Source of the DNA: Camellia lanceoleosa | Taxonomy: Eukaryota; Streptophyta; Magnoliopsida; Ericales; Theaceae | DNA: 64,000 nucleotides | Assembly: GCA_025200525.1 (NCBI GenBank) | Contig: CM045770.1 | Location: 124,845,429 to 124,909,428 of the forward strand | Reading direction: 5' to 3' | Part shown: positions 1 through 10,564 of the stretch, one piece after another | How the letters are laid out: each line of letters begins with the position of its first letter | Numbering within the stretch: position 1 is the stretch's first letter | Notes under the pieces: model-generated | Told to the model about the DNA's origin: nothing | Databases searched by the model: none | The model's input: only the letters and a program-made list of their open reading frames with translations | Made by a program: the position numbers and the translations under genes

Positions 1-240
1 ATATTATTTTCCAAGTCAAAGAACAAAATTGGTGTCTTGCACCTTCTCTAAACCATAACTTAGTTTATAGTTATATTTCTCAGGACAAAATATGAAATAT
101 CTTTATTTTCTTCCACTTTGATAAACTTGTTATGACTTTTATTTTTTTAATACATTGGTGAAATTGTTAAAAATTTTAAATTAAAATTCTATTTATGAAC
201 ATATTATTATTTATTACAAAGTGCATAGAGTATATCTAGC
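1..240 (+). other. Paralogous copy of the NLR gene 3' flank
   Basis: This stretch matches the sequence just after the NLR stop codon, from about 33835 to 34165, in several colinear blocks. Shared pieces include the run ending 'cttctctaaacca', 'ttctatttatgaacaca/tat', and 'ttattacaaagt.cat.gag.atatct'. The copy at 34 kb has extra sequence between the last two blocks. The simplest reading is that an upstream NLR paralogue ends just outside the window and this is its 3' untranslated region and flank. No coding sequence is visible here. Confidence 0.7.
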
Positions 241-721
241 ATATCATATAGTGATATATAGTGATAAAGTCATAAATGTGTCGGTATTGAACTAGTTGGG
301 TTGTACCCAATTAAAATCGTATTTGTGTCATACAAGCATCGAACTCAAAATGTTTAAATGCAAGTCTTTAAACTCACTCATAATGATGTAAATTGATAAC
401 TTTGGGTTGGATAAAAGCCAGATCCTTTTGGGTTTTAATAATTTTTTGCAAGCTCTAGCCATTGAATTGAATGTGTCCTGACAAACTTTCTTGCAAAGTT
501 GTTTTGGGTCACTTTGTCTCACTAATAGATTTGATTAATTTGTTTGCTACTCTTTTTAGCATAGAAACCAACAAATTATTACCCAGTCCCGTAGTCACTA
601 TGATAAAAGGATTGACAAACTATTCACTATCGATACATTTCCCCATACTTTTTTAGCCATTGTGGAGTGAATCCTCCATCATAGGGATAGAAATCATCAA
701 ATACAACTTGTATATATTTGG
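241..721. other. Intergenic, nothing recognised
   Basis: AT-rich sequence with only short chance reading frames (up to about 64 codons) that show no known motif. It may hold the worn upstream part of the LINE relic that follows, but I cannot align it to the family. Confidence 0.5.
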
Positions 722-1010
722 GCTATAAGCCACCTTTCATTCATGGATGACACGTTACTCTTCTACGAAGCTAATGAGAGTGATGCTTGCAAAATTAAGG
801 AGATCTTTGGGTCAGATGATAAACAGTAACAAGTCAACTTTGTTTTTCAGTAAGAACACTCTAGAAGAGTCATAGGGAAGGACAAGTATAGTATTGAACA
901 TTCTTGGGAAGGCTAAATTGAGTAAGTATTTGGATTTCCTATAGACTTAGGAATCTAAGGTGGAGCTCTTCAATTACATCAAGGAGAGGATTCATGTCAC
1001 AATCCGAACC
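722..1010 (+). pseudogene. L1-type LINE reverse transcriptase relic
   Basis: Translation from 724 gives ISHLSFMDDTLLFYEAN, which matches the catalytic block of plant L1 reverse transcriptases (usual form FADD or FMDD followed by a hydrophobic strand). After a frame change the next block reads INSNKSTLFFSKNT, the usual 'GQxIN..KS..FFS.NT' segment. Another change leads to SKVELFNYIKERI near 960-1000, the usual 'YIKERV' segment. The fragment covers only about 95 residues of a protein normally over 1000 long, has several frame breaks and stops, and no flanking UTR or poly-A tail was identified. It is a dead fragment. Confidence 0.75.
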
Positions 1011-2886
1011 CGTCCCTAGAGGTTTGGATCATGATCAAACCGTAATCATAGATTACTTATGGCCTCTTAATCAAATCATAGCATATTTATTATATATTAG
1101 GGCCTGAAATAGAAACAAAACAGAAATAAAATTGTCCATAGAGCTATGCATAGGTGACATGAACAGAAATACACAAAACACTTCATGACATACTTATATA
1201 ATATACAGACATGTATCTCATACAAACCTCAAGATCATGTATATGACTTAACAAAACTTGCTAAAGCTAAAGCTTTATAGAACTTGGGCAAAACAAAAAC
1301 TAAAGTCTCAACACAAAAGCACATCTCGAATGGTCTTCACAAAAGAGTTGACTCCGAAACAATCTCTAATGCTAATCTTCCAGATACTCACCTACATGTA
1401 TATATATATATAGGGAAAGGGAGTGAGCTAGAAACCCAATGAATAATGTCAATATAAAGAGATTGAATGAATGAGTTCCAGAACTTTATAAAAACAACAT
1501 TCTTAACATGATTAAAGCATGTTTCAAATATATATATATAATACTTAGAGTTTATCAAACCTATCATGTGAACATTAAACGAAATAAACAAAGTAAAGCT
1601 TTGCAGAACGTCCTCAAAGGATCAAACACATATAGAATGTCCCCATCGAGACATGGGCCTTGACATTATGATGGGAATATCAAATCACGTAAGAAATATC
1701 TATACAAAAACTCCTATATAAAAAAGAGAGTTGAAATAAGAGAGGTATGCATTTGCCACCCAAAACTTTGGCACCTATTCTCACTCTTGACCAATCTCTA
1801 ACTTGACAGTACCCCCGACCAGAGTATTTCTTGTTTCAACCAACCACATTGGTGCCATTGCAATGGCACTGCCTTGGCAATCATCGCCACCATCCACCGC
1901 GATGTAACTGTAATTGCCTCCAACCCATTCTCATCATCTCCATCTTCACCACTGTTATCTGGATTAAGTCAGTCGCTACAAACCCAGTCTTAAAAAACCA
2001 ACTCAAACCACAAGATCTAAAAGCCAAAATTCCCAGCAGAATCATAAATACAACTATTGTTGGCGTCTGGTCACAAACTGTGGTCTCTTTGCCATGACAG
2101 ATGAGAGAACTTTGTTGTAAAATTTTAGAATCAAAATCTCCGCCATGTTCAACGTCAATATCCAAAACGATTGTGATCCTTGAGGCTCGCTCGAGGTTGA
2201 AGGGCAAATAAAAGATGTGATGTTGCTGTTGTGGCTGCAGCAAGAGCCATACAGATTTTTTTTTTTAAATATTTTTTTTTAATGGATGATTTAATTGAAA
2301 ATTAATGAATGTAATGTTCTGTTTTTGAAGACTGGATTAAGGTTGTGGACTCATTTTGTTCATTATGCTGGCAACAATCTTCACCAAATTGAAATAATAG
2401 TTTTGGACGTTCACAAGATCAATTTGATTGTTCCTAGTTGGATGAAAATTCTATTTTGCCTTTTTAGTTGAATTATTGCTTGAACAAATTTTAGTTTCAA
2501 AAAAAAGAAAAATAAACCTTAAATATGTTATATATTTATAGACAATAAGCCAAATAATTCCTCTTTTTAATTAAAATTCTCAGAATTTTCATGAAAAGAC
2601 TAAAAAGCAATTTTTAGGGTGAAATATTTTTTTTATTAGATTAGTGTTATTTACAATTTCAATGAAGCTTAACAAAAACTTGATGTAAATGTTTGTGAAT
2701 AAGTTCTGTATTTTTTATTTTTTGGATAAAAAGGAAAAATATTCTCTACTTTAAGCTTGAAATGGTTGTTCTCATTCTCATGAGTAATATATTCATAACA
2801 AAATAATAAATAATTAAATCAAAACGATAATGATCTTTGCATTTGTTATCACTGATAAAATTTTTTAATGGAATAACTCGTGAATT
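1011..2886. other. Intergenic, low-complexity patches only
   Basis: AT-rich DNA with short ATATAT runs near 1400 and 1530 and a GC-richer patch at about 1830-2240. That patch has overlapping reading frames on both strands (88 and 120 codons). They read as low-complexity His/Pro/Gln runs and show no recognisable domain, so I do not call a gene. The last three bases, ATT, are the left target duplication of the CACTA element. Confidence 0.5.
2884..2886. repeat. Left target-site duplication ATT of the CACTA element
   Basis: ATT directly precedes CACTACAGG and is repeated right after the other terminus at 16150-16152. A 3-bp duplication is the rule for CACTA transposition. Confidence 0.9.
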
Positions 2887-2898
2887 CACTACAGGAAA
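2887..2898 (+). repeat. Left terminal inverted repeat of the CACTA element
   Basis: CACTACAGGAAA is shared with the right end (16138-16149, read on the minus strand). Homology stops after about 12 bases. The next bases at the left end lead into the first subterminal GTGGCGTTT motif near 2924. Confidence 0.9.
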
Positions 2899-2920
2899 AA
2901 TGGTGTATAGCAACGTTTTT

Positions 2921-3480
2921 TTTTGTGGCGTTTAGGAAAACGCCACTATAAATTAACGAAACACAACGTTTTGACCTCAGTGAAACGGCGCCGTATTGGG
3001 TCAATGTATTCACCGTCAAAACTTCGTCTCTTTGAACTCAGTCTCTCTTTCTCAGTCTACCACAACTCAGTTTCCCTCTCTTCCAAAACCCTCGATTTGA
3101 AGCTCTCACTTTCTCTCTCGCTCGCTCGCTCAATTTCTCATTCTCAACCCTCGATTTGCTGATCCAAAACCCTCGATGGTTTGCGCTTCTTCGATCTCTG
3201 TCACTGGCAATCGAACTCTCTAACTATTCTTCATCGATCTCTGTCGCTCGAGGGCTTTGCTCTAGCTGTTCTTCATCGAACTCAAACTCGATCTGTTCTT
3301 CATCAAATCGATCCATTCTGTTCTTCATCAAATCGCAGATCCAAAATCCAAAATCGATCTGGTAAAAATTCATTCTGTTCTTCATCAAATCCATTATGTT
3401 CTTCTCCAAATCCATTCTGTTCTTCATCCTCTTGCTCCTGGTTTTTCAGGAACTCGATTTTGTGTAGTGGTAAAAATTAA
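2921..3480. repeat. Left subterminal region with GTGGCGTTT motif and CT-rich low-complexity DNA
   Basis: An inverted pair around GTGGCGTTTAGGAAAACGCCAC lies near 2925-2946. It is followed by a CT-rich stretch with many diverged copies of 'ttcttcatcaaatcgatc' (about 3220-3440). The overlapping Ser-rich reading frames here change with every repeat shift and are not genes. In this superfamily subterminal repeats usually bind the element's regulatory protein. Confidence 0.6.
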
Positions 3481-3655
3481 TAAATAAATAAAATGTAGCG
3501 AGAAACTCATTTACTATAGCATCATTCATTTTATATTTCAAGTTTAGAAGTTTGAGTCGGTGATGTTGAGTAGTGTAGCTTGTTACTTTGTATTTTAAAA
3601 TCCTCTTCCCTGTTGCTTTGATTGATTGTAGACTTTTTGCTTCACTTCCTTTCAG

Positions 3656-3715
3656 GCGTTCGTTGATAGTGGTGCTCAGTCAACAATCATATCTAAAAGT
3701 CTACTGAAATACTGG
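3656..3715 (+). pseudogene. DDI1: Captured exon of DDI1 (retropepsin-like domain)
   Basis: A pyrimidine-rich tract and CAG precede an exon-like block that reads AFVDSGAQSTIISKS, which I recognise as the active-site segment of the plant DNA-damage-inducible protein 1 protease. DSG is the catalytic aspartate motif of retropepsins. A GT donor (GTAAG at 3716) follows. After 'SKS' the frame is off by one base compared with the family's 'CAERCG' ending. Only this one exon is present, flanked by splice sites, so genomic DNA rather than cDNA was captured. DDI1 normally acts as a ubiquitin-receptor shuttle at the proteasome; this piece cannot. Confidence 0.8.
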
Positions 3716-5861
3716 GTAAGTTCTATGTATTGCACTTAGTTCTGAACAATTATACCTTGCTTCCTTAGAAAGATTAGTAATGCAGATTAACATACAAAAA
3801 CCTGCGCGTGCTTGAACTACCTGTAATCTTGCATTGTTGACACAAAATAAAGCATGCATTAGAATTGAGGTCCTTTCGATTTTTACCAATTATCTCTTAA
3901 ACTGATCCATAAATGTATAGAAGAGTTAATTTACATAAGAATTCTAAGAATGAGTGGACAAATCAGTTTTTAGATCAATGCATTGAGTAATGTTATTCTA
4001 ATATTAATGGACGACAACAGAAAAAAGTAAATAATAACCATTAGAATATGACATACTGTCGTCCTCATCATAAGATTGCTTCTAGTTTCTTTCCTTGAAG
4101 AGCTTTGAGATGACACTTGTGCTGGAAAAAAGTAATTTGAAGTTTTCAAAATGTTAACAAGTTTAAAAGTATATGGAAGATATAATATGCTGGTTCATTT
4201 AACAACAGACTATCATAGATTGGCATTATTATTGAATTAGGCATGTGCATATGTGTGTTTATATATATGTTCTTTAGTTCAAATGGTCGGGAATTGTGCC
4301 CTTCAATTTAATTCAATTGGAAATATAGAGGTTTTACATTTTTTCTTACTGGTATGAAGTATGCACCAATGCAATAAGAATGATCTAAGTTCATATGATG
4401 TGTAGGTGTTTTAAAAATCGAGGTCATCAACATAAGATTTTTCTTTGTTTATATGTAGACAATGCTTACACTTCACATCATTTGCCTTCCCATTTGATTA
4501 AGCTATTACATGTAAATAACAAAATACCCCCCTATTTGAATTCAATGAAAATATTAAAAAATTATATTTTATATAGCAAGTTAACTCTATGTATCAAAAA
4601 CAAAATCTGAAATTCTTAGAATTGGCTAAAAATAGTGATTTCCCCAAAATATGGCATTTTTCATAATTAATGTTTTAGGTTCCATTTTTAGCTCCTAACT
4701 ACAAACATGGAAAAAAAAAATTGGTATGAGATCTTCAACTTTAGGTGTTTTAACTCTAAGAGATTCCTAGCTCTCAAAAACCAAGTGTCATAAGTTGGCT
4801 TTTGGACTCTCACTGGACTTGGACACAACATGCAAAAAACTTGATGGCAAAATGCATCTTAATTTTGAACTAATGCATCCTAGACTAATGCAATATACTC
4901 GTACAATTTTGCCTGAGATTGGATCAAAGCACGCATTTCATGGCCTCATAACATTTTCAGTCACTTGGACACTTTGAATACACCTAACCTAGACACCTAA
5001 TCTATGATTTGTTTACGGAAATTTCCAACACGCAAAACTGTAAATCTTGTAACTGATAAAACGTCCAACCTAGAGAAATTGATATGTGATGCACCTATTA
5101 TTTTTGTTCTTCTAAGTTTTAGTAAGTGGTAAACCTTCAATGTTGATTTGGCATTAACTACTGGTGGATTAAGTGAACTTTTATGAAGTTTCCAACTTAG
5201 GTTGTTCGTAATGAATTGTAAATAGAGGATTCACTATGTAGAAGCTCTGCTTCCTGCGTGGTATTGGAAAATAGTAATGGCTACATATGTCAATAACAGT
5301 TTCTTTGCGTCTAGTCCTTAAAAGTTCTTCTTATGCCTGAATGAAATGTTCATATAGTTTTTTGAAATCCAAATGAAGGGTTATCCCAGCATTTTTGGTC
5401 TTTAATTTTAGCTACAAAAATGTTTATTGCCAATCTTGGTATATGTGTTCAACAGAATGCCTTAAATGAAATTTTTTGTTTATGGTTTCTGGAATTATCC
5501 ATGCTCCATCTATGGGATGTCCTATCTTAGTCCTAGTTGTAGATCTTCTCAAATCCAGACATCTCTTTGATCTAATTATATAGCCTATTGCTGCTTTACT
5601 CAACAGAACTAAGCCACCGAGTTAGCCAATAGAATGGTACTGTTGGGGTGCCAACCAATATGTGCTATTTGATATATACGATCGCTTTGTTGGTTCCCAT
5701 GTCATGAATCAAGAGTGCCACTTTTGGAGGGTAGAGGTCTACTTTCTTGTTTGTCAGTTGCAACAACTCTATTGGTTATACAAAATTTCTCCGTAGTAAT
5801 GGTTATTATCATTAGTATAATTCACAACAGCTTATCCTACTAATGGAAGTCCTTGTTGCAG
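3716..5861. other. Noncoding arm of the CACTA element
   Basis: AT-rich sequence between the DDI1 and OEP16 fragments. The first part is probably DDI1 intron. Short reading frames of 60-70 codons (near 4395 and 4795) have no recognisable motif. Further captured introns may be present but cannot be identified by eye. Confidence 0.5.
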
Positions 5862-6086
5862 TTAAAGAAGATGTGCAAGGAAGGTGCCTACTGGGGTAAG
5901 TATCAATCATATTTGGAACATGAATATGAGAGATTGGGAAGGTCTTCTGAGATTGCTGGTATGATACATCTAAAACACGAGGACTTCCTTTAAGAAATCT
6001 GTTTATTGCACTGGCAGGAACTATAGCTGGAGTATATGTGGGAATGGAGTATGGGATGGAGAGAGTACGTGGGCACCCACAACTGG
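5862..6086 (+). pseudogene. Captured two-exon fragment of an OEP16-type envelope channel gene
   Basis: Exon A (5862-5895, after TTGCAG, before GTAAGT) reads LKKMCKEGAYW plus the first base of a Gly codon. Exon B (6018-6086, after GGCAG, before GTAAAT) continues in phase as GTIAGVYVGMEYGMERVRG. Together they match the conserved loop and helix of the plastid outer envelope pore protein OEP16-1 (family pattern LKK.CKEG.YWG..GGVY.G.EYG.ERIRG). The intron and its phase are kept, so about 34 residues of a protein of about 150 were captured as genomic DNA. OEP16 belongs to the Tim17/Tim22/Tim23 and PRAT family and acts in plastid import or amino-acid passage. No start codon or flanking exons are present. 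Confidence 0.8.
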
Positions 6087-8069
6087 GTAAATTCTGCATT
6101 TCATTGTTGACTAATTTCCATACCATAGTTGAGCCTTCTTTCCAAGCTAAAGCAATTTTCCATGAGGCTCCATAGTTATTACTGCTGTTTCTCAGTCTGC
6201 TAGTTCTTTTTATCTCCATGTTTTTTCTCCATAATTATACTTATCATTAGACTGCATACAGAGAATCCATGTAGTTCTCCAACAGAAGCTTATGGGAGCA
6301 CTTCTAAAGAAATCACTTTTTGCATCGGTCCATGGAAAACACCACCTTTTATGCTGGCCCATGGAAATCACTTTTTCCCATCTAATAGTTCAAATGTAAT
6401 ATGTTGGTTCATTTAACAACAGACTGTCATACAAGCAGAGACTGCCTCTCTCTCTCTCTTTTTTATTTTTTTCCCCAATTTTTTTTAAAATTTTTATTTT
6501 TTATAAGTGAGGCAAATTGTCAAAACATATAGATCATGTAGTCTAGATTATGGAGAATGATATCTTAAAAGAGTTTCATTTTTCATTTTTTTGGTGTTTT
6601 ATTACATTTGATCCAGTAATATTCTGCTTTTTAGATCATAATTAATTTAATTTTTTGTATTACAAAATATTCTATTTGAGGTACGATAATTGATATACTG
6701 CTTTCGCAGATAGTTGAACCAGATCGATCTCTCTTGCTCTTCATCTCAGGTACATTTTTCAAAGCAATTAATTCTTTGGTAGTTTTGTTTGTTTTTCATT
6801 ACTTTCTTTGTTTTTCAAATCAATTAACTCTCTAATTTAAGATTTTGTAGATTTGTTTGTTTTCATTACTTTTGAGAGGGGGTGGTAATTGATTTGCAAG
6901 ACAGTTTGGGATTAGATAGCTTATACTATAGATGGTCTCATGATCTCAGAGTGACAATGTATGAGATTATTTGGATTTTTGCAATTAATTATCTATTTCG
7001 CAAGTGTGCTTGGTCTATATTTTTTGTGCTTATATTTCTTGTGTAACATTATGATTTTGAATTTCTAATGTTTATCATAATTTTTTGTTAAGTAATTTGA
7101 AATCTGCCCTCGTCTGCACAGTTTTCTTTTTGGGCTTTGATAGGGACACAAAAATGGTGCTATACAAATGAAATAGAACACTACTAAGATATATTGGTAT
7201 GTGTGGGTGTTCATGTAGTAGTGAGAACTCGTTGCTTACTTGTGAGTACAAAAACAAACTAAATGAAGCATACCTAATATCGAGTACTGGCCATTGTTAT
7301 GTGCTATCAATTACAATCATGGAATTTTTTACTTTGTGATCAATCAGGATAATCTGGTTGTTCTTGTAGAATCTTCATTAGAGATACCTAGTTATCTTGA
7401 TGAAGTTCTATATCATAATCTATCAAGAGCATTGTAGAAACTTTTAGTTTCTTCATTAATATGCTTCATGCTAGAAATGCTTCTAGTATGCTTGATAGTG
7501 TTGATTCAAGTTGCACCACCGGGATGCAAAAATCATGAAAGTTGTTAATTTAGCAAGTAATTATCCATGCATGCATAAATAGTCGTAGACCCGTCCAAGA
7601 ATCTTCATCAGAGATACCTAGTCATCTTTTGATGAGACTCTTCTTGGATTGTCCAGTTTGGACAGCTCAGGAGCACAAGTCTATGTTGTAATTAGTAGTT
7701 CTATTGCTTAAATATAGTCCATCTCGTAGAGATTTCGTGTAGTAGCTCCTCATGTTCTCCGGGTGCATACTAGACAAGGTGTAGCAATACACCCAGTCTG
7801 TGTAGTGTACTTGGAGAACCATGGGGAGGTGTCTTAGAAATTCGTTAGAGATGGATAGAGCGGTATGAGCTACTTTTTACAATATAGACTGTGCATTCCT
7901 GAATGGGAAAGTAGGATGAACCAACCTATTAGAGAAGAGTTAGAGGTGAATGGTGTCATGTCACATGCATTATAAGGTACTTAATTGAGGTTAAGAATAA
8001 TTAAAATGAAATGATAATTTTAAACTTTGTTGATTTGATAGTGACATTTGTAGTGTAAGACGAAGTCAG
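6087..8069. other. CACTA noncoding arm and transposase leader
   Basis: AT-rich DNA. A 40-odd-base block with AG before and GT after (about 6711-6749) could be another small captured exon, but I cannot identify it. Two diverged direct repeats around 'gaatcttcat.agagatacctagt' lie at about 7369 and 7599. The last 400 bases are less AT-rich and are probably the 5' untranslated leader of the transposase gene. Confidence 0.4.
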
Positions 8070-10286
8070 ATGGATAAAAGTTGGATAAATCAGCATAGGT
8101 TGCATCCAGAATATATAGAAAGGGTTAAGGAATTTGTTAAACTTGCATGCCAAAATAATCCTCTATCAATTGAAGTCACATGTCCATATTGGGAGCATAA
8201 GGAAAAAGAGGACAACGAGGAGGATCATAATTGGATGAAGAGGAGTATTTTCTTTGAGCTTCCATATTGGGAGCATAATTTGATCCGCCACAATCTTGAT
8301 GTAATGTACATTGAGAAGAACGTGTGTGATAATGTATTGTGGACGATATTAAATGTTGATAGGAAAGGAAAGGATAATTTAAATGCTCATCGAGACTTGC
8401 AAGATATGGGAATTCGAAAGGCATTACATCCTAAAAAAGGGGTTGGGAACAGGTATTATTTGCCACCTGCATGTTTCGCTATGAACAATAGAGAGAGAGG
8501 TTTGTTTTGTACACTCCTGAAGAATATCAAAGTTCCAGATGGGTATGCATCCAATATTTCTCGTCGTGTTAACCTCAAACAACATAGCATATCTGGACTG
8601 AAAAGTCATGACAACCATATATTGATGCAACAAATACTTCCAATAGCAGTGAGAAATTTGTTACCGAAGAAAGTTGTTGAACCATTGATTGAGTTAAGCA
8701 ATTTCTTCAGGCAGTTGTGCTCCAAAACTCTAGAGCCAGATGGGTTAGATCGTCTTCAATCCCAAATTGCTCTTACACTTTGTCATCTTGAGAGAATTTT
8801 TCCTCCATCCTTTTTCGATATAATGGAGCACTTGCCTATTCACCTAGCAGAGGAGGCCAAGATTGCCGGTCCAGTGCAATATCGCTGAATGTACTTTATA
8901 GAAAGGTGTGCAATTCTACTCCAATTTACAGTTGTAGTCATTTGTTTGTTTATAATTGAAAGTCATGTGTGCATTTGTTTGTTTATAGGTATCTTATGAC
9001 ACTTAAGTCATATATGCGTAATCGAAGTCACCCAGAAGGTTCAATTGCAGATGGATACTTAGTTGAAGAGTGTATGACCTTTTGCTCAAGGTACTTGGAT
9101 GATGTCGAGTCAAAATTGAATCGACCAATAAGGAATTACGATGTTAGCGACAATCCTGGGATATTACTGGGTCATGCTTTAGGAAAAGGAAAAGGGTTTG
9201 CGCTTGATAACACATCATGGATTCAAGCTCATCGGTATGTGTTATTTAACACTGCTGCGGTTGTCCCATATCAAGAGTAAGATACAATCTTTGTTCCAAA
9301 ATTTTATTGATATCATTAATAAGTATCTTGCATTTTATAAGTACTTTAAATGTATAGGGAGCATCATGATTTTATTAAGCGGTCACATCGTCGTCTCAAA
9401 GATTTTGATGTGGATCGCCGTCACAATGATGAGTTTCCCAGATGGTTTAATTCTCATGTAAGTACTAATAACTTACATGTTTTTAATTTTCAATTCTCAT
9501 GTTTTCAATTTTTAATTCTCTGTTAGTTGATGTTTAATTTTGTTGACTTTGTAAAAATATGTTGAAGAGGTTCTAGCTATTGAAAATGTTGTGTTGTCAG
9601 ATGAGATTAAAACTTTGGCATTGGGACCTAGTAAAAAGGCCACGAGATTCAATGGGTATATAATTAATGGTACTAGGTATCATACGAGGAGTCGTGAGTG
9701 GAGAAGAAAAACTCAAAATAGTGGGGTTATGGTGAAAGCAAAGACTTGTAGCTATGCAAGTACCAGAGACATGAATCCTGTAGAAGGTGAAGTAGCATGC
9801 TATGGATATGTGACAGATATTATTGAATTGTATTACTCATACGACCGTAGATATGTGCTATTCATGTGCGACTGGATTGACAACAACAAAGGACTGAAGC
9901 AGGATGGGTTTGGTTTCACACTTATTAATTTCAATCATTTGTTATATACAAAGAAACAAAATAGTGATGAGCCATTTATCCTAGCATCTTAGGCACAACA
10001 AGTTTTCTATGTTAATGATCCCGTTGAAGCTAATTGGGATGTTATAGTCAAGATGAAACCTAGAGACTTGTATGAGGTGTGTGGAGAACAACCAATTAAT
10101 GATGGAGAACATCACAATGAAGTGGAAGGATTTGGCGACCAAGAGTTAGATGCAACTTCGTTTGCTTGTGAAGAGGACATAAATTGGGTTAGGCAAGGTG
10201 AAGTTGGAACAACTATTGATGAAACTATTGGACCTCTTAGGATATCGACACAGACACAATCTGAAGATGATGAAGAAATGATATGA
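8070..10286 (+). pseudogene. TNP2-type CACTA transposase, internally deleted, two nonsense codons
   Basis: Exons inferred from splice signals and frame: 8070-8905, 8989-9276, 9358-9457, 9570-10286. The start MDKSWINQHR is the usual Transpos_assoc (PF13963) start, but only about 45 residues of it remain. The protein then jumps to the very end of Transposase_21 (PF02992; FFELPYW, HNLDVMYIEKNVCDNV), so most of the catalytic domain is missing. Next come the DUF4218 region (LPPACFAMN, KSHDNHILMQQILP, PPSFFDIMEHLPIHL) and the DUF4216 region (TLALGPSKKATRFNGY, TQNSGV, VLFMCDWIDN). Two in-frame stops break it: TGA at 8886-8888 where Trp is expected between GPVQYR and MYFIER, and TAG at 9990-9992 where Gln is expected in the FILAS.AQQVFYV segment. 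In intact elements this protein cuts and joins the transposon ends. The gene is read in the same direction as the next En/Spm gene. Confidence 0.9.
8183..8278 (+). repeat. 18-bp direct repeat at the transposase deletion
   Basis: The 18 bases at 8183-8200 recur exactly at 8261-8278 (both encode PYWEH). They sit where the N-terminal domain is fused to the end of the Transposase_21 domain. The second copy is in the expected family position (FFELPYW), so the first probably marks the deletion and repair junction. Confidence 0.8.
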
Positions 10287-10564
10287 TATTGTAATTTTGT
10301 TTCATATTCATTGTTACATTTGTGCTTTTAGCATGGATATTCATGTTAATGAAACCTTTGATTTTAAAATGCATCATTTGTTTGCTTTTCAACGTGATTG
10401 TCCTTGAGACAACCTTTTATGTCCTTGAGAAGGATCATATCTGTTATATTAAGATTGTGTTTAAAATTTAAATTTGTTGAGAAATTTTTTAATGTTTTGG
10501 ACTTTATATTCATTGCTAACCCATAAAATTCTACACGTATGCTTGTGGTCTTCTGTAAACTAGC

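Noticed and set aside
1831..2243. Overlapping 88- and 120-codon frames
   Set aside because: Low-complexity composition, no homologue recognised, and both strands open equally, as expected by chance in a GC-richer patch.
3156..3480. Ser-rich reading frames of 69 and 99 codons near the left CACTA end
   Set aside because: They lie in a degenerate CT-rich repeat and shift with every repeat copy; no domain or splice context.
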